From Alligator mississippiensis (taxonomy: Eukaryota > Chordata > Crocodylia > Alligatoridae), in NCBI RefSeq assembly GCF_030867095.1, contig NC_081824.1:239842719-239906718 (forward strand): DNA of 64,000 nucleotides, written 5' to 3'. Below are positions 22,062 to 32,622 of this stretch, piece by piece. Each line of letters begins with the position of its first letter. Positions within the stretch are counted from its first letter, which is position 1. A program made the position numbers and the translations under genes. Under the pieces are notes generated by a model. That model made no database searches and had not been told where the DNA came from. It saw only the letters and a list, made by a program, of their open reading frames with translations.

Positions 22062-22685
22062 TGTCAGAACTGATTTGGATCAGTGCCTTGACACAGTGGA
22101 ACTTTCCAGCACAAGGCACAGTAAGGCAGGGGAATTCTCGGCATGGTGAAGAGTTCCGGCGTGGATAGAGTTCCTGCTGAGGATATGCAGATTTGCATAA
22201 CACGATTGGCCGATGTTAAATTATTCCCACGTGACGGCTGGCAATTGTCTCGCTAGCCGTATAAAAGGTTAGGGGCGTTTCCGCCCTAGTTGGAGAACTC
22301 CACGATTCCCCCTGGAGTGGAACTCCGGTAGCTTGATCACCTGCCAACGACTCCCCGTCGCCAAAGCCGTACGACGTATCCTCCGTGTTGCATGCCCAAG
22401 TTAGACCCGAGCTACCCAGTCTACAAGAGCTCCTCGATTAGCGACTAGAGATTAGAATTGTTGCAACTACGATTGAAGTGTGAAGTCACTTCTTGCCTGT
22501 GCTGTATACGACTCTGCAGTGTAAGTAAAGCTATCTCTGTTTTTCCAACTAATACATGTCCCGTCTGTGCCTAATTCCCGCTCTGGTGATAGAGAGTACC
22601 CATCTTCCCGTTACGGGATCGCAGCCGCAACCCCAGCTAGCGTTCCCGAGGATTCCCGTTCCTCGGTCCCCTCTCAGCCCCCACA
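22062..22685 (+). repeat. 3' LTR of the endogenous retrovirus-like element
   Basis: 624 bp, TG...CA, with the TATA box at 22260-22268 in the same relative place as in the 5' LTR. It is followed by the TGTTC duplication. Confidence 0.93.
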
Positions 22686-22789
22686 TGTTCTACTCTCTTT
22701 TAGGTTCAACTCACAGTTTTTCATGTCCACAACTTCCCCAGCTGCCAGATGGAGCTCACCTCTCTCTTCTTCGGGTAAGTTACCTCCAC

Positions 22790-23114
22790 TGTTCAGGAAA
22801 ACCACTCATTTTCTCTCTGGCTGCTGCCAATGAGATCCTGCACCTCTGCGCAGGGTATTGTAACCCTGCTGGGTTACTCACTCATACACACTGTCCCCTT
22901 CCCAGGGTAGAGGCTTGCTGGCAGCTGTCTTTTAACTGGTTCATCCTGTTTCCCTTTTCTGTCTTTAGTCACAGTCTCTTTTCAGGTGTGGAAAACTTCT
23001 GTGTCCAGACACTATCTGATGATGTCATCTTACTGGTGCGTCGCTTCTCCGACTTCTGGTAAGTTTTCTATGGAACATCCCTAGTAGTAGGTTAGAGCTT
23101 GCCTCCCTGTTACA
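22790..23114 (-). repeat. LTR (downstream copy) of the Gmr1-like element
   Basis: On the minus strand it starts TGTAACAGGGAGGC and ends CCTGAACA, about 325 bp. It matches 32292-32622 along its whole length, including TGTCTTTTAACTGGTTCATC and GGTGTGGAAAACTTCTGTG on the plus strand. A purine run (AAGTGGGGGGAT on the minus strand) lies just upstream of it, as a polypurine tract should. Confidence 0.82.
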
Positions 23115-23199
23115 TATCCCCCCACTTTACTTTCTAATATGGGTTATACATTTTTATCTTTTAAACTCATGCTCTGATTTTGAGAAGAAAAAAAATTCT

Positions 23200-23960
23200 T
23201 GGCTAGAACCTCATGTTTCAGTCAGTGTTGTATTCTCTTCTTTTAGTGAATGGGACAGGAAATCAGTAATTATATTTCTCCTCCCAGGACGATGTTCTAC
23301 TGAGAAATGGAAAGGTTGTAAAGCCAATGACCATCTCATAATACGTGCATTATCAGTTTTTGCAGATTGTAGACACCTTAATGGGGCATGATCTGTAATT
23401 AATATAAATTTTCTTCCTAATAAATAATATCTAAAGAGTTCAACCCCACAGCGAATAGCCAGTCATTTTCGTTCTATTGTGGAATACCTAGTCTGTGTTC
23501 CAGAGAGTTTCTTACTTGCATATGCTATTGGCCATTCTTCTCCTTGAACTCTTTGGAATAACACTGCCCCTATAGCTACCTTTGAATCATCTGTTTGCAA
23601 AAAAAACCCTCTCTTTGAAATTAGGGGTGTACAGCACTGGGTTTTGACAGACAGCTTTCTCCACCTTTTTAAAGGCTTCTATAGCCCATGCTGACCACTG
23701 AAAGTGGCTCGTCTTCCCTTGTGTCATGTCAGTTAATGGCGCCATTAGCTCCAAAATCCCCGGGATAAACCGTGAATAATAATTGGTGAATCCTAAAAAG
23801 GATGGAAGTTGCTTCCAGTTCCTGAGCAATCTGTAGTTTTGTATAGCAGTGGCCCTGTCCACCACAGGTTGGATGCGGCCCTGCCCTACTTGGAAGCCTA
23901 AATACTATGTCTCTTCCTGACCCTGCACACATTTTGGGGGGTTTGCTGTTAGTGCTGTCA
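23200..23960 (-). pseudogene. RNase H and RT thumb/connection region, Gmr1-like element
   Basis: Minus-strand translation gives the post-palm motif WKQLPSFLGFTNYYSRFI, then PLTDMTQ (23865-23587), typical of Ty3/Gypsy. Beyond a break it gives RNase H features: an ASKVAIGAVLFQ-like first Asp region, PIAYASKKLS and ITDHAPLRCLQ, then MRWSLALQPFHFSVEH near 23270-23330. The frame is interrupted at several points. RNase H degrades the RNA strand during element reverse transcription. The domain ends about 100 bases before the LTR, as expected for a pol that ends with RNase H. Confidence 0.82.
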
Positions 23961-24703
23961 ATCTAAATTCTTGAATCACTGCCCTCAAATGCTGTTGATG
24001 TGGTGTCCAGTCCTCATAAAAAATATATAATCAGTATATGCTGCCACATAATTTTGATGTGGAGCTAAGATTTTATCCATTGAGCACTAGAGTGAAGCCA
24101 CAGCTTAATGCAACCCAAAAGGATCCTCTTAAACTGGAATAATCCCAAGGAAGTGCTGAAAGCTGTTTTCTCCCTATTTTGGGATGCCATAGAAATCTGC
24201 CAATATCCTTTGGTTAAGTCAAGCATAGAGATATACTTAGCTTGACCTATCTTCTCTATCATGTCATCAATTTGGGGCATTGGAAATGCATCAAAGGTTG
24301 CCACTTCATTCACCTTCCTATAATCTACACAAATTCTCATAGTATCATCGAGTTCTACCACTATTACTAATCAGCTCCTCCAGGGGCTACAGGACTCCTC
24401 TATAATCTGTAATTGCTTTATTTGGTCTATTTCTCTTCCCACTGACTGCCAAAGAAGCCTGAGTAAGTGTGTCCAGTGATTCCTTACTATACACCTAGAC
24501 AGTGTTTTTATCTGGTGTTCCACTCCCTTGGCTTCCCTTGGTTTAGCACTGAAAACATCCAGAAATTCTTGGACTATCTGTTCAAGTTCTTTATCTTGTA
24601 TATTGGACAAGTTCTTTCCTACTACAGGTACTTCCCCACTCAGTCCTGACAAAACCAGATCCCCAATCAAATCTAGATCTTGTGATTCTACCTTTCTTTG
24701 CAT
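23961..24703 (-). pseudogene. Reverse transcriptase, Gmr1-like element
   Basis: The N-terminal linker (24703-24371, containing EQIVQEFLDVFSAKPREAKG and IIEESCSPW) is followed by the RT fingers and palm (24361-24065): RICVDYRKVNEVATFDAFPMP, then SMLDLTKGYWQI with the first catalytic Asp, and KTAFSTSLGLFQF. The YxDD region beyond 24065 lies in another frame and is degraded. The linker continues the frame of the integrase C-terminus upstream, which is the key evidence for the integrase-then-RT order. Its neighbours are RNase H downstream and integrase upstream. Confidence 0.87.
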
Positions 24704-26262
24704 AAGCCAGCCCTCCTCAGCATACCATGAAAAAAAAAAATAGCATGATATATTTGCCTTCTCTTGACTGGTTCAGTTTGTTGGAGCTCATAATTCACTG
24801 GACCTACTGTACGAGTGACTTGAAATGGCCCTTGCCAATGAGATAGCAGCTTATGGTTGTTATCCAGTAGCATTATCAATAGGCAAAGCTTCAGTCATTG
24901 ATTTGATTTAGCGGAGACTCAGCCCAATTTGGTGGCTGAATCTCCAAACCTGAATTGAATCAGGAGACCCTTTAATCTCTCTGAATCAAATTGGAACCCT
25001 CTGAATTGATTCAGAGAGATTTGGAAAGATTAGGTGATTTGGACATAGACACAGCTTTAAATGTTTTTTCTAATTACCTCAAGCTACCAGGCGGCTCATG
25101 AATGGTGCGTTGTTGGGGCACATGGAGTGTCCCACAGGAGTGCGGGGGGCTCCCCAGAGCACAGTACTTCTGGTCCACTTCCAGGTTTGCTGCAGAGCAT
25201 GAGGCAGGGGGAAGGGGGAGCACACTCTTGTGGGACAGTCCATCCACTCCAGCATTGCAGCATTCACAAACCATGCCTGGTACCTTGAAGTACATAGAAA
25301 AAACATTTAAAGCTGTGTCTATGTCCGAATAGCTGATTCTCCAAATCAGCATCAAATCTTCAGATTTGGATTCAGTAGAATTGAATTGGGGACAGTGATC
25401 TGAATCAACGAATCAAATCACTGTCCCTGATTTGGGCTGAATTCAAACCCAAATTTAATACATCCCATTTTGCACACCCCTAATTACCAACATCCAATCC
25501 CCTTCTTCAAATCCTCTATCCTTCATGCATTTGTTGTAATTCCCATTCCCATTTTCTGGGCTCTCCGTGGATACAAGTACAAAGCATCCCTTCCAGCGTA
25601 CAATTGAATTGCTGTACTAACCCATCCATCTGAGGATGGTAAAGCGAGGTTCTTAGTTGTTTGATTTTAAGAGTATTACAAATCTCCTTCAGAACATTGG
25701 ACATAATTTTTTTTCCCCTGATCTGTAAGGATCTCCTGTGGTATCCCGACCCTGGACACCCATTTGATTAGTTCTTCTGCTATTCTTGGTGTTGTAACAG
25801 ACTTTAAAGTGATAGCTTTGGGAAACCCAGTAGCATAATTTATTACTAACACAAATTAATAGCCAGCATTACTTCTAGGAAATGATCCCACTATATCCAT
25901 CATTATATGATCTAATGGCTTTTCTACTAAAGGTAAGGGCACTAAAGGTACTTCAGTAGGTCGAATATCTGAAATCCATTGACATTTGAGACAATCACGA
26001 CTATACCTCTCTACTGGTTTATATAATCTGGGCCAAAAAAAAACATTGCTTGAAACATGCTTCCACCTTGACTCTCTTCAGGTGTGCTCCCATAGGTAGT
26101 GTATGCACTACTTGCAACATCATTGGCAAGTACTAGAGGGGAACGAAAATTTGAAGAATCTCATTTCCCCCTTTTTCTTGCTCAACCTGATAAAGTACAC
26201 CTTCTCTTACCTCAAATTGAGGAACCTTGTCAGCCAACTCAGGATTCACGATTTTCCCTTCT
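24688..26262 (-). pseudogene. Integrase, Gmr1-like element, split by hAT element H4
   Basis: On the minus strand the N-terminal zinc-binding region is degraded (26200-25950). The catalytic core follows at 25704-25516 with TSLYHPQMDGLVQQFNCTLE, the Ty3/Gypsy integrase signature around its last catalytic region. A 603-bp hAT element (24880-25482) then interrupts. The C-terminal domain (24879-24688) contains LLSHWQGPFQVTRTVGPVNY and QIYHA, typical of these elements. The frame fits across the hAT insertion if one 8-bp target duplication is discounted. Integrase inserts the cDNA; here it lies upstream of RT. Several stops make it non-functional. Confidence 0.85.
24880..25482. mobile_element. hAT foldback element H4 (603 bp), complete with 8-bp TSD
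   Basis: It starts TAGGCAAAGCTTCAGTCATTG (a few terminal bases lost) and ends TTTTGCACACCCCTA. It is flanked by ATTATCAA (24872-24879) and ATTACCAA (25483-25490), an 8-bp duplication with one mismatch. It is the same family as H1 but in the opposite orientation, with the same internal inverted arms (CTACCAGGCGGCTCATGAAT on one side, matching inverted sequence on the other) and the CATTTAAAGCTGTGTCTATG promoter-like phrase. It is non-coding and interrupts the Gypsy integrase. Confidence 0.88.
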
Positions 26263-26770
26263 CACTTTGCAAGGATCTCCTTGTAAATATTTTGAAATAT
26301 TGGTTCCTGTCTTTTCCTCTCCCTAAACTGTCGATCACCTATGACTTCTTCAAGGTCTAATTCAGCATTTAAGTTTTCACTTTGAGATGCCTCTTCTGTA
26401 CTTATCCCTATGAAAACCATATCTCGCTGATCATCTATCTTTTCTTCTTTGTCAGATTTCATAGTTTTTCCCACTACTTTGCAGAGATGAGCCCAGTCAA
26501 TTCCTAGCAACATGGGACATGGAAGAGTGTCTGCCAGTCTAACAGCTATTTCTTCCATATGACCCATAGCCATCAATCGTAGTCTCCTTCTTTCGTATGT
26601 ATATGATGCATCATGGATACAAACCATGCTTACTGGGGTTTCTAGCTCTCTGGCTTGTGAGAAATTAGATCACCCTTTACCATAGTTTGGGATCAGCCCA
26701 TATCTACAATTGCTGGAATGATAAGTTCTCCAATTTTGACATCTACTATTGGCTTGGACCACTTCCACAG
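26262..26770 (-). pseudogene. Aspartic protease and linker, Gmr1-like element
   Basis: Minus-strand translation gives a retropepsin-like IGELIIPAIVDMG (DMG where DTG/DSG is expected) near 26755-26700. It continues to a 121-codon frame (26627-26262) with MAMGHMEEIAVRLAD and CPMLLGIDWAHL. The LLGIDW motif ends the protease fold in these elements. The catalytic triad has lost its Thr/Ser and a stop follows, so it is inactive. The acidic stretch after it (SENLNAELDLEEVIGD) is the linker before integrase. Confidence 0.72.
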
Positions 26771-26839
26771 TCTTCTGTGCCTATCAAAGCTACAGTCCAT
26801 CTTTTCTTCATGGAGAAAGTCCCTTGAGTGATCTCCCAC

Positions 26840-27530
26840 TCCTTTATGGGGACAAGACTGGGTAATGTGCCCCTTGCTGCCACATCTAAAGTATGTTACT
26901 TCAATCTGCTCCCAATTTCTATATTCTCTATTTGTTGTTGTTGTAATTTCAATTCTTCACCCTCAACTCCCTGTGTCATGACGACTGGCTGGCAACAAAC
27001 TCCCAGCCTTTTCTTTTCTGGCAGGTCTGGTTTCTTGCTCTGCTGCTAAGAATGCTTCTGCTAAATGAAAAGATTCATCCAAGGATTATGGTTGGAGTCA
27101 TTTCACCCATCTTTGTGTATCTCCACTCAAATCAATGAGGAATTGTTCCAATACAAAAATATCTAATATTTCAGCCACTGATTTATGGTCCAGTTGAATC
27201 CACCTTTCTAGTAGATCTTTCAATGTCTGGGCTAATAGCCATGGTTTCACTTCCTCTGGTTTCTTCTTGGCTCAGTAACATTGCCTGTAAGACTCCAGTG
27301 ACATTTCCACCCAGTACAATATGGAATTCTTCACTTTCTCATAGTCCCTTCCTTCCACCCTTGATAGGGCCCTATAAGCCAGCTGTGCTGGCCCTATAAG
27401 TAAGGGTACCAGCTCTGTGATCCATCCAGTGGGGTCCCAGTTCAACTCACAGTTTGTAATGTCCACGACTTCCCTGGCTGCCAAAGGGAGCTCATCTCTC
27501 TCTTCTTCACTGGTATGCCCACCCCTCACT
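26840..27530 (-). pseudogene. gag with SCAN-like capsid region and zinc knuckle, Gmr1-like element
   Basis: On the minus strand the gag opens RGGHTSEEERDELPLAAREV (about 27540-27480). It then has WITELVPLLIGPAQLAYRAL and YEKVKNSILYWVEMSLESYR before a TGA near 27274. In phase after the stop comes a segment with the SCAN-domain pattern: WLLAQTLKDLLERWIQ, IFVLEQFLIDLSGDTQRWV (about 27270-27105). A zinc knuckle follows at about 26900-26860, RCGSKGHITQSCP, whose first Cys reads Tyr. It is known that the vertebrate SCAN dimerisation domain was proposed to derive from the capsid of Gmr1-like Gypsy elements; this copy shows that relationship directly. It is broken by at least two stops. Confidence 0.8.
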
Positions 27531-27849
27531 GGGGTGAGTTCTATAATCACAATAACAGTAACAGTGTAGGCATCCCTATAGTAACAGCAATACTTCAAAT
27601 ACAAAACAAACACACACAGAGAATCCACAAGCACACTAGCTTATCCAACCCATACTTCTCACTCCTGCTCACTCCTGCTAACACCCTCAATATGCCCGCA
27701 TTCTCCACCATAAAATGTTACCCTGTGGGGTCAAGCCAATGCTCAGGATCTCAATATTGTGCTGTTAGACAGGAAGGCGTGGTGTACAATTGTATATATA
27801 AAAACACACAAATCAATTAGGTGCATACACACACACATTCTACCAACTT
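27531..27849. other. Leader-side sequence of the Gmr1-like element, left of the CR1
   Basis: Non-coding, A/C-rich with CACACA runs. It continues in style on the far side of the CR1 insertion (30448 onward), consistent with one stretch split by the CR1. Confidence 0.45.
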
Positions 27850-30447
27850 CCTTAGGATACAAGGAAGTCAAGGGAAAAGGGACTTAATGGTGGGTGTCTA
27901 CTACAGACCACCCAACCAAGGGGAAAAGCTAGACCGAGAATTCTTAAGTCAGCTCACGGAGGTAGTTAGGTCAAAAGACGTGGTCATCATAGGTGACCTG
28001 AACTTTCCAGACATCTGCTGGGAAGAGCAGTCAGCCAGGTCTGACCGCTCACGTAGGTTCCTAGCTGAGATACAGGACCTCCATCTAACCCAGGAGGTGC
28101 ATAGCCCCACCAGGGGAGATGCCCTGTTGGATCTGGTGCTGGCCACAGGTGATGGTCTCGTGAGGGGGCTGCGGGTGCTCGACCACCTAGGCGACAGCGA
28201 TCATCGCCTGCTGGAATTCACCATCCAGCACAAGGTGGTAAAAGCCGGCAGCAAGGCAGCAGCCCTGGACTTCAGGAGGGCAGACTTCAATGAGGTAAGG
28301 AGAATAGTTGGGGAGGTACTGAGGCCCTGGAGGGGCGGGGAGGGGAGTCGGGTGTCCAAGAAGAGTGGTTGTTCCTTAAGGAGACGATCCTCCAAGCCCA
28401 AAGGGAGGTAATCCCAACAAGGATCAAAGGGGCAAGAGGGCACAAAAGCCCCCATGGCTCACCAAAAGCATACGGGAATGTCTCCTAACTAAAAGGGAGG
28501 CATACACCCAATGGAAGAGAGGGACCATCACCAGGGAGGACTATACCTCGGTTGCTTGGGGCTGCAGGGGGGCGGTCAGGAAGGCCAAGGCAGAGATGGA
28601 ACTGGGACTAGCTACCCAGATCAAGGACAACAAGAAATCCTTTTTTAAATACATAGGGAGTAAAAAGAAAGTACCGGGTAACGTGGGGCCTCTGCAAGAC
28701 ACACTAGGAATCTGTGGACAAGGCTAACCTATTTAATTATTTCTTTGCCTCCATTTTCCTGAGCAGGAACCAGATCAGCCCGTCTGCTGGGACCCCCTCA
28801 GGCCCCAGGGGAGGTGCACCCAGGCCTAGGGTCAGTGAGGATCTAGTCAGGGAAATTCTGGAGGGACTGGACATATTTAAATCAGCTGGTCCTGATGATC
28901 TCCACCCCAGAGAGCTGAGGGAATTAGCAGAGGTCATTGTGGGACCTCTGGCATGGCTTTACATGTCCAAATCACTGACTTTACACTCATGGTGCTCTGG
29001 TGTGGTGCCAGAGGACTGGAAAAGGGCCAATGTTGTTCCCATTTTCAAAAAAGGGAGGAAGGAAGACCCAGGAAACTATAAGCCAGTTAGTCTTACCTCG
29101 ATCCTGGGTAAGCTTTTTGAGAGAATTATCCTGGTGCATGTCCACAAGGGGCCAGCAGGGGAGGTTATGCTTAGGGGCAACCAACATGGGTTCATTAGAG
29201 GCAGGTCCTGTCAGACCAACCTGGTGGTCTTCTATGACCAGGTCACAAAATCCTAGACAGAGGGGTAGCAGTGGACATGGTCTTTCTGGACTTCAGGATG
29301 GCCTTCGACACTGTTTCTCACCCCATTCTCATTAAAAAACTAGGGGATTGTGGTGTCGACACCTACACAGTCAAGTGGGTTGCTAACTGGTTGGAGGGCC
29401 GCACCCAGAGAGTGGTGGTGGATGGTCATTTTCGACCTGGAGGGATGTGGGCAGTGGGGTCCCCCAGGGCTTGGTCCTTGGGCTTGCGCTGTTCAACATC
29501 TTCATCAGTGATTTGGACATGGGGGTAAGAAGCACCCTGTTCAAATTTGCTGATGAGCCTAAGATGTGGGGGGATGTGGGCACACTAGGGAGGAATAGGC
29601 TGCAATTGGACCTAGACAAGTTACAGGGGTGGGCAGATGAGAACAGGATGGGTTTCAACACTGACAAGTGCAAAGTGCTGCACCTAGGGAGGAAGAACCA
29701 GCAGCACACCTACAGTCTGGGGAACTCCCTTCTTGTTAGTGCAGAGGCAGAAAAGGATCTTGGAATCATTATTGATGCCAAAATGAACATGGGCCAACAG
29801 TGTGGGGACATGGTCAGGAAGGCCAACCACACCTTGTCCTCCATCCACAGATGCATCTCGAGCAGGTCCAAGGAGGTGATCCTCCCCCTCTATGCGGGAC
29901 TGGTCAGGCCACAGTTGGAGTACTGCGTCCAGTTCTGGGCACCGCACTTCAGGAGGGATGTGGACAACTTGGAGCGGGTCCAGACGAGGGCCACTCACAT
30001 GATCAGGGGCCAGCAGGGCAGACCCTATGAGGAGAGGCTAAGGGACCTGAACCTGTTCAGCCTTCACAAGAGAAGGCTGAGGCGGGGATATAGTGGCCTG
30101 TTACAAACTAGTCAGAGGGGACCAGCAGGCATTGGGGGGGTCCCTGTTTCCCCAAGCACTACCAGGAGTGACTAGAAATAATGGTCACAAGCTGGCAGAG
30201 GGTAGATTCAGACTAGATATCAGGAGGCGCTACTTCACAGTCAGGGAGGCTAGGCTCTGGAACCAACTTCCAAGTGAAGTGGTGCTGGCTTCTACCTTGG
30301 GGGTCTTTAAGAGGAGGTTAGATGCACACCTTGCTGGGGTCATTTGACCCCAGTATTTTTCCTGCCATGGCAGGGGGTCAGACTTGATGATCTGCTCAGG
30401 TCCCTTCCGACCCTACCAACTATGAAACTATGAAACTATGAAACTCA
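27850..30447 (+). pseudogene. CR1 LINE copy D, endonuclease C-part, RT and 3' end
   Basis: This 2.6-kb plus-strand CR1 is truncated within the endonuclease domain. The endonuclease part (27880-28250) has DLMVGVYYRPP, IIGDLNFPDICWEEQ and LGDSDHRLLEFTI, with the catalytic Asp/His of GDSDH. The RT part has SAGPDDLHPRELRELAEVI, DPGNYKPVSLTSILGK and LRGNQHGFIRGRSC, then, after a frame change, FRMAFDTVSHPILIKKL and FADEPKMWG. The catalytic box has lost its second Asp (FADE for FADD). The 3' UTR ends with three CTATGAAA units (about 30421-30447), the CR1 tail. It lies in the leader of the Gmr1-like element and postdates it. Confidence 0.92.
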
Positions 30448-32291
30448 GGCACATACACATCCAAACCAGCCTAGGCACATGCATACCTATCACCAATTCA
30501 AGCACATACACTATACACCCCAAAATTTACACAAAAATCAATTGTCCATACCTGTACACTCAGTACACAGATCACTAATTCATATATCATGCACACAATG
30601 ACATATATATATATAGAGACACACACTCACCAGTTTACATACATAAAACCCACCTACACATACACACAGGTAAGTTCCTAACTTGGGTGGTATGGTATGT
30701 ATGTGTGTGCTTGGGGTACCTGGGATACTTGGGGGAAGGTTAAGGTGAGAGAAAGAGTTAAAGTGTAGGGAGTGAAAGTTGCCAGAACTGGGGTTAGAAA
30801 GAAGCTGTCTGAGGAACGCAGGCTTTGGGTTACTTAATGTCAAGTAGCCCCAGGGTTACTCAAGGTTACTGGTGCAATGGTGAAAGCCTGGTGGCAAGGA
30901 GGAGACAGCCAGGAAAAAGAAAGAGACAGAAACCTGGGAGCTTGGGGCCAGAAACTGAGGCAGACAGCTGAGATATTGGGGGGGGGGGCAGATAAGTGGT
31001 GGCAAGGAGGAGACAGCCAGGAAAGAAACTGAGGCAGAAACCTGGGAGCTTAGGGGAAATGGAAAAGGCAGTGGGGATAAGACAGTGGTAAAGAAACAGG
31101 GGGTTTGGAGGCAGAGAGGAGCTCAGGAGAGGTGTTGGAGGTAGCGGTGAGCCAGAAGCAGGAGAGGGAGAAATGAGACAGAAGTTAGAGGGGAGAGGAG
31201 CAGAGATTGGAGCAGGGCCGGACTGTAGTAAAGCAAACCCAACTCTGGGGTCCAAATAACAGTTTAATTAAACAGACAACACACTACACAGCCCCATGAA
31301 GTTATTGCTTCATGCACACACATGTGCACACACACACACACAAGCACTCACAATGGCAGCAGGAGAAAGAGACTCAGTGGAAGGGTTGGATTCGAGGTGG
31401 GGAAGAGAAACAGAGTCCAAATCCTTGGTTGAAGGAGGAGTGGGGGTGATAGCTACCTATCCAGGCTGGAAAAGGGTCTTTGTCCAGTAGGTGTTGTCCA
31501 GTGTGGGGGTTGCTGACAGGGCCTCTGGGTGAATAGGTGGTGTGGCATGGTGCTGGTCCAGATGGAGAGGGCGTCCCAAGGAGTCAGTCTTCACTACCCA
31601 TTTTTATGGGGCAGACTACCTCTGGTCTCCTATGGGGAGGGCCTGTCCAGGCAAGGTCAGTCCTATTCCAGAGGGTTCCAGATGTTCTTACTGAGCATGT
31701 GCAGCCTTGGCACAATGGTGAGTTGCTTCATCTTTTGTTTCTGGAATGCTGAGGGTGGTTCCAAGGGCTGGGTCATTGGTCCAGGGATTGGTGTTGATAG
31801 TTTGGTCATTCAGAAGGAGCAATTTTTAGACCTACTGCCATTGTCTCTCAAGCACCCTCATTCATCCCCATTCATTCAGGAACCAAGCTACATAGGAGGG
31901 GTAGTATGAGTCATAGGTTACACAACCGGTCATGGGAATAAGATGGAGGCTTGATATTACAAGATGGAAACTTGACATGACTTATGCTAACTTATATATA
32001 TAGGCCAAAAACAGTAATCACACAATATAAAAGCAGTAAAAAAAAAATACAAACATAATAATTATCACTTATAAAACAGTGGATATCTATATCAAAATAG
32101 TAGGACACTTATTTGCAGAGGGGAGAGAAAAATAAAACTTACTACCTAAAATAAAATGTTAAAGTTTATCTTACATCTTAGCTTACTTATACTTATCTAT
32201 AGGGAATAAGAGGGAGAGACAAAGTCAGGAATGTTTGGGGAAGGGGAGGGAATGCATTTTAAAAGAAAAGACAAAATAAAACTGGGGGTTT
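30448..32291. other. Leader region between CR1 and the upstream Gypsy LTR; low-complexity and tandem repeats
   Basis: No coding features. It contains a TA/GA-rich tract (30603-30625), a tandem duplication of about 110 bases (GTGGCAAGGAGGAGACAGCC at 30891 and again at 31000) with a poly-G run at about 30978, and a (CA)n tract at 31327-31343. Whether this is native leader or further insertions cannot be told. Its length, about 1.8 kb plus the 0.3 kb left of the CR1, is long for a Gypsy leader. A 129-codon minus-strand frame (30866-31255) is a product of the tandem repeat. Confidence 0.45.
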
Positions 32292-32622
32292 TGCTACACA
32301 GGAAAGTCACTCATTGTCTCCCTGCCTGTTGCTGCTGCTGAGATCCTGCACCTCCGTGGAGGCTATTGTAACCCCACTGAGTTACTCACTCACACATGCT
32401 GTGCCCTTCCAGGGGTAGAGGCTTGCTGGTGACTGTCTTTTAACTGGTTCATCCAGTTTCTCTTTCTGGTCTTTAATCACAGTCTCTTTTCAGGTGTGGA
32501 AAACTTCTGTGTCCAGATGCCGTCTGATGAAGTTATCTCACTGATGCACTGCTTCTCCAATTCCTAGTAAGTTTTCTATGGGATGTCCCTACTAACAAGT
32601 CAGAGCTTGCCTCCCTGTTACG
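32292..32622 (-). repeat. LTR (upstream copy) of the Gmr1-like element
   Basis: It matches 22790-23114 over its whole length. On the minus strand it begins GTAACAGGGAGGC (the first T is now C) and ends CTGTGTAGCA. No convincing primer-binding site follows its inner end. Confidence 0.78.

Larger units (their letters stand above)
19214..22685 (+). mobile_element. Endogenous retrovirus-like LTR element without recognisable pol
   Basis: Two direct 624-bp LTRs (19214-19837 and 22062-22685) start TGTCAGA and end CCCCCACA. The element is flanked by TGTTC on both sides (19209-19213 and 22686-22690), a 5-bp TSD. The LTRs differ at about 32 sites counted by eye (roughly 5%), nearly all transitions. 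A TGG-starting primer-binding-site candidate follows the first LTR, and a purine-rich stretch (GGCAAGGGGGCA) precedes the second. The 2.2-kb interior has a gag-like region but no recognisable protease, RT, integrase or full envelope, so it would have needed proteins in trans. It lies beside the left end of the Gmr1-like Gypsy element. The retroviral class is not assigned. Confidence 0.9.
22703..32622 (-). mobile_element. Gmr1-like Ty3/Gypsy LTR retrotransposon (nested insertions)
   Basis: Read on the minus strand the order is LTR (32622-32292), leader, gag with a SCAN-like capsid region and one CCHC knuckle, protease, integrase, reverse transcriptase, RNase H and LTR (23114-22790). Integrase before RT is the unusual order known from Gmr1-like elements (first described from cod) and is opposite to other Ty3/Gypsy elements. 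A hAT element (24880-25482) sits in the integrase C-terminal region, and CR1 copy D (27850-30447) sits in the leader. The coding region has many stops. An 85-bp second copy of the gag start lies just beyond the left LTR (22703-22789), hinting at a tandem or recombined arrangement. Each domain is detailed below. Confidence 0.88.

Noticed and set aside
30866..31255. 129-codon minus-strand frame with a repeated KLPGFCL peptide
   Set aside because: Produced by a tandem DNA duplication; no start context or homolog known to me.
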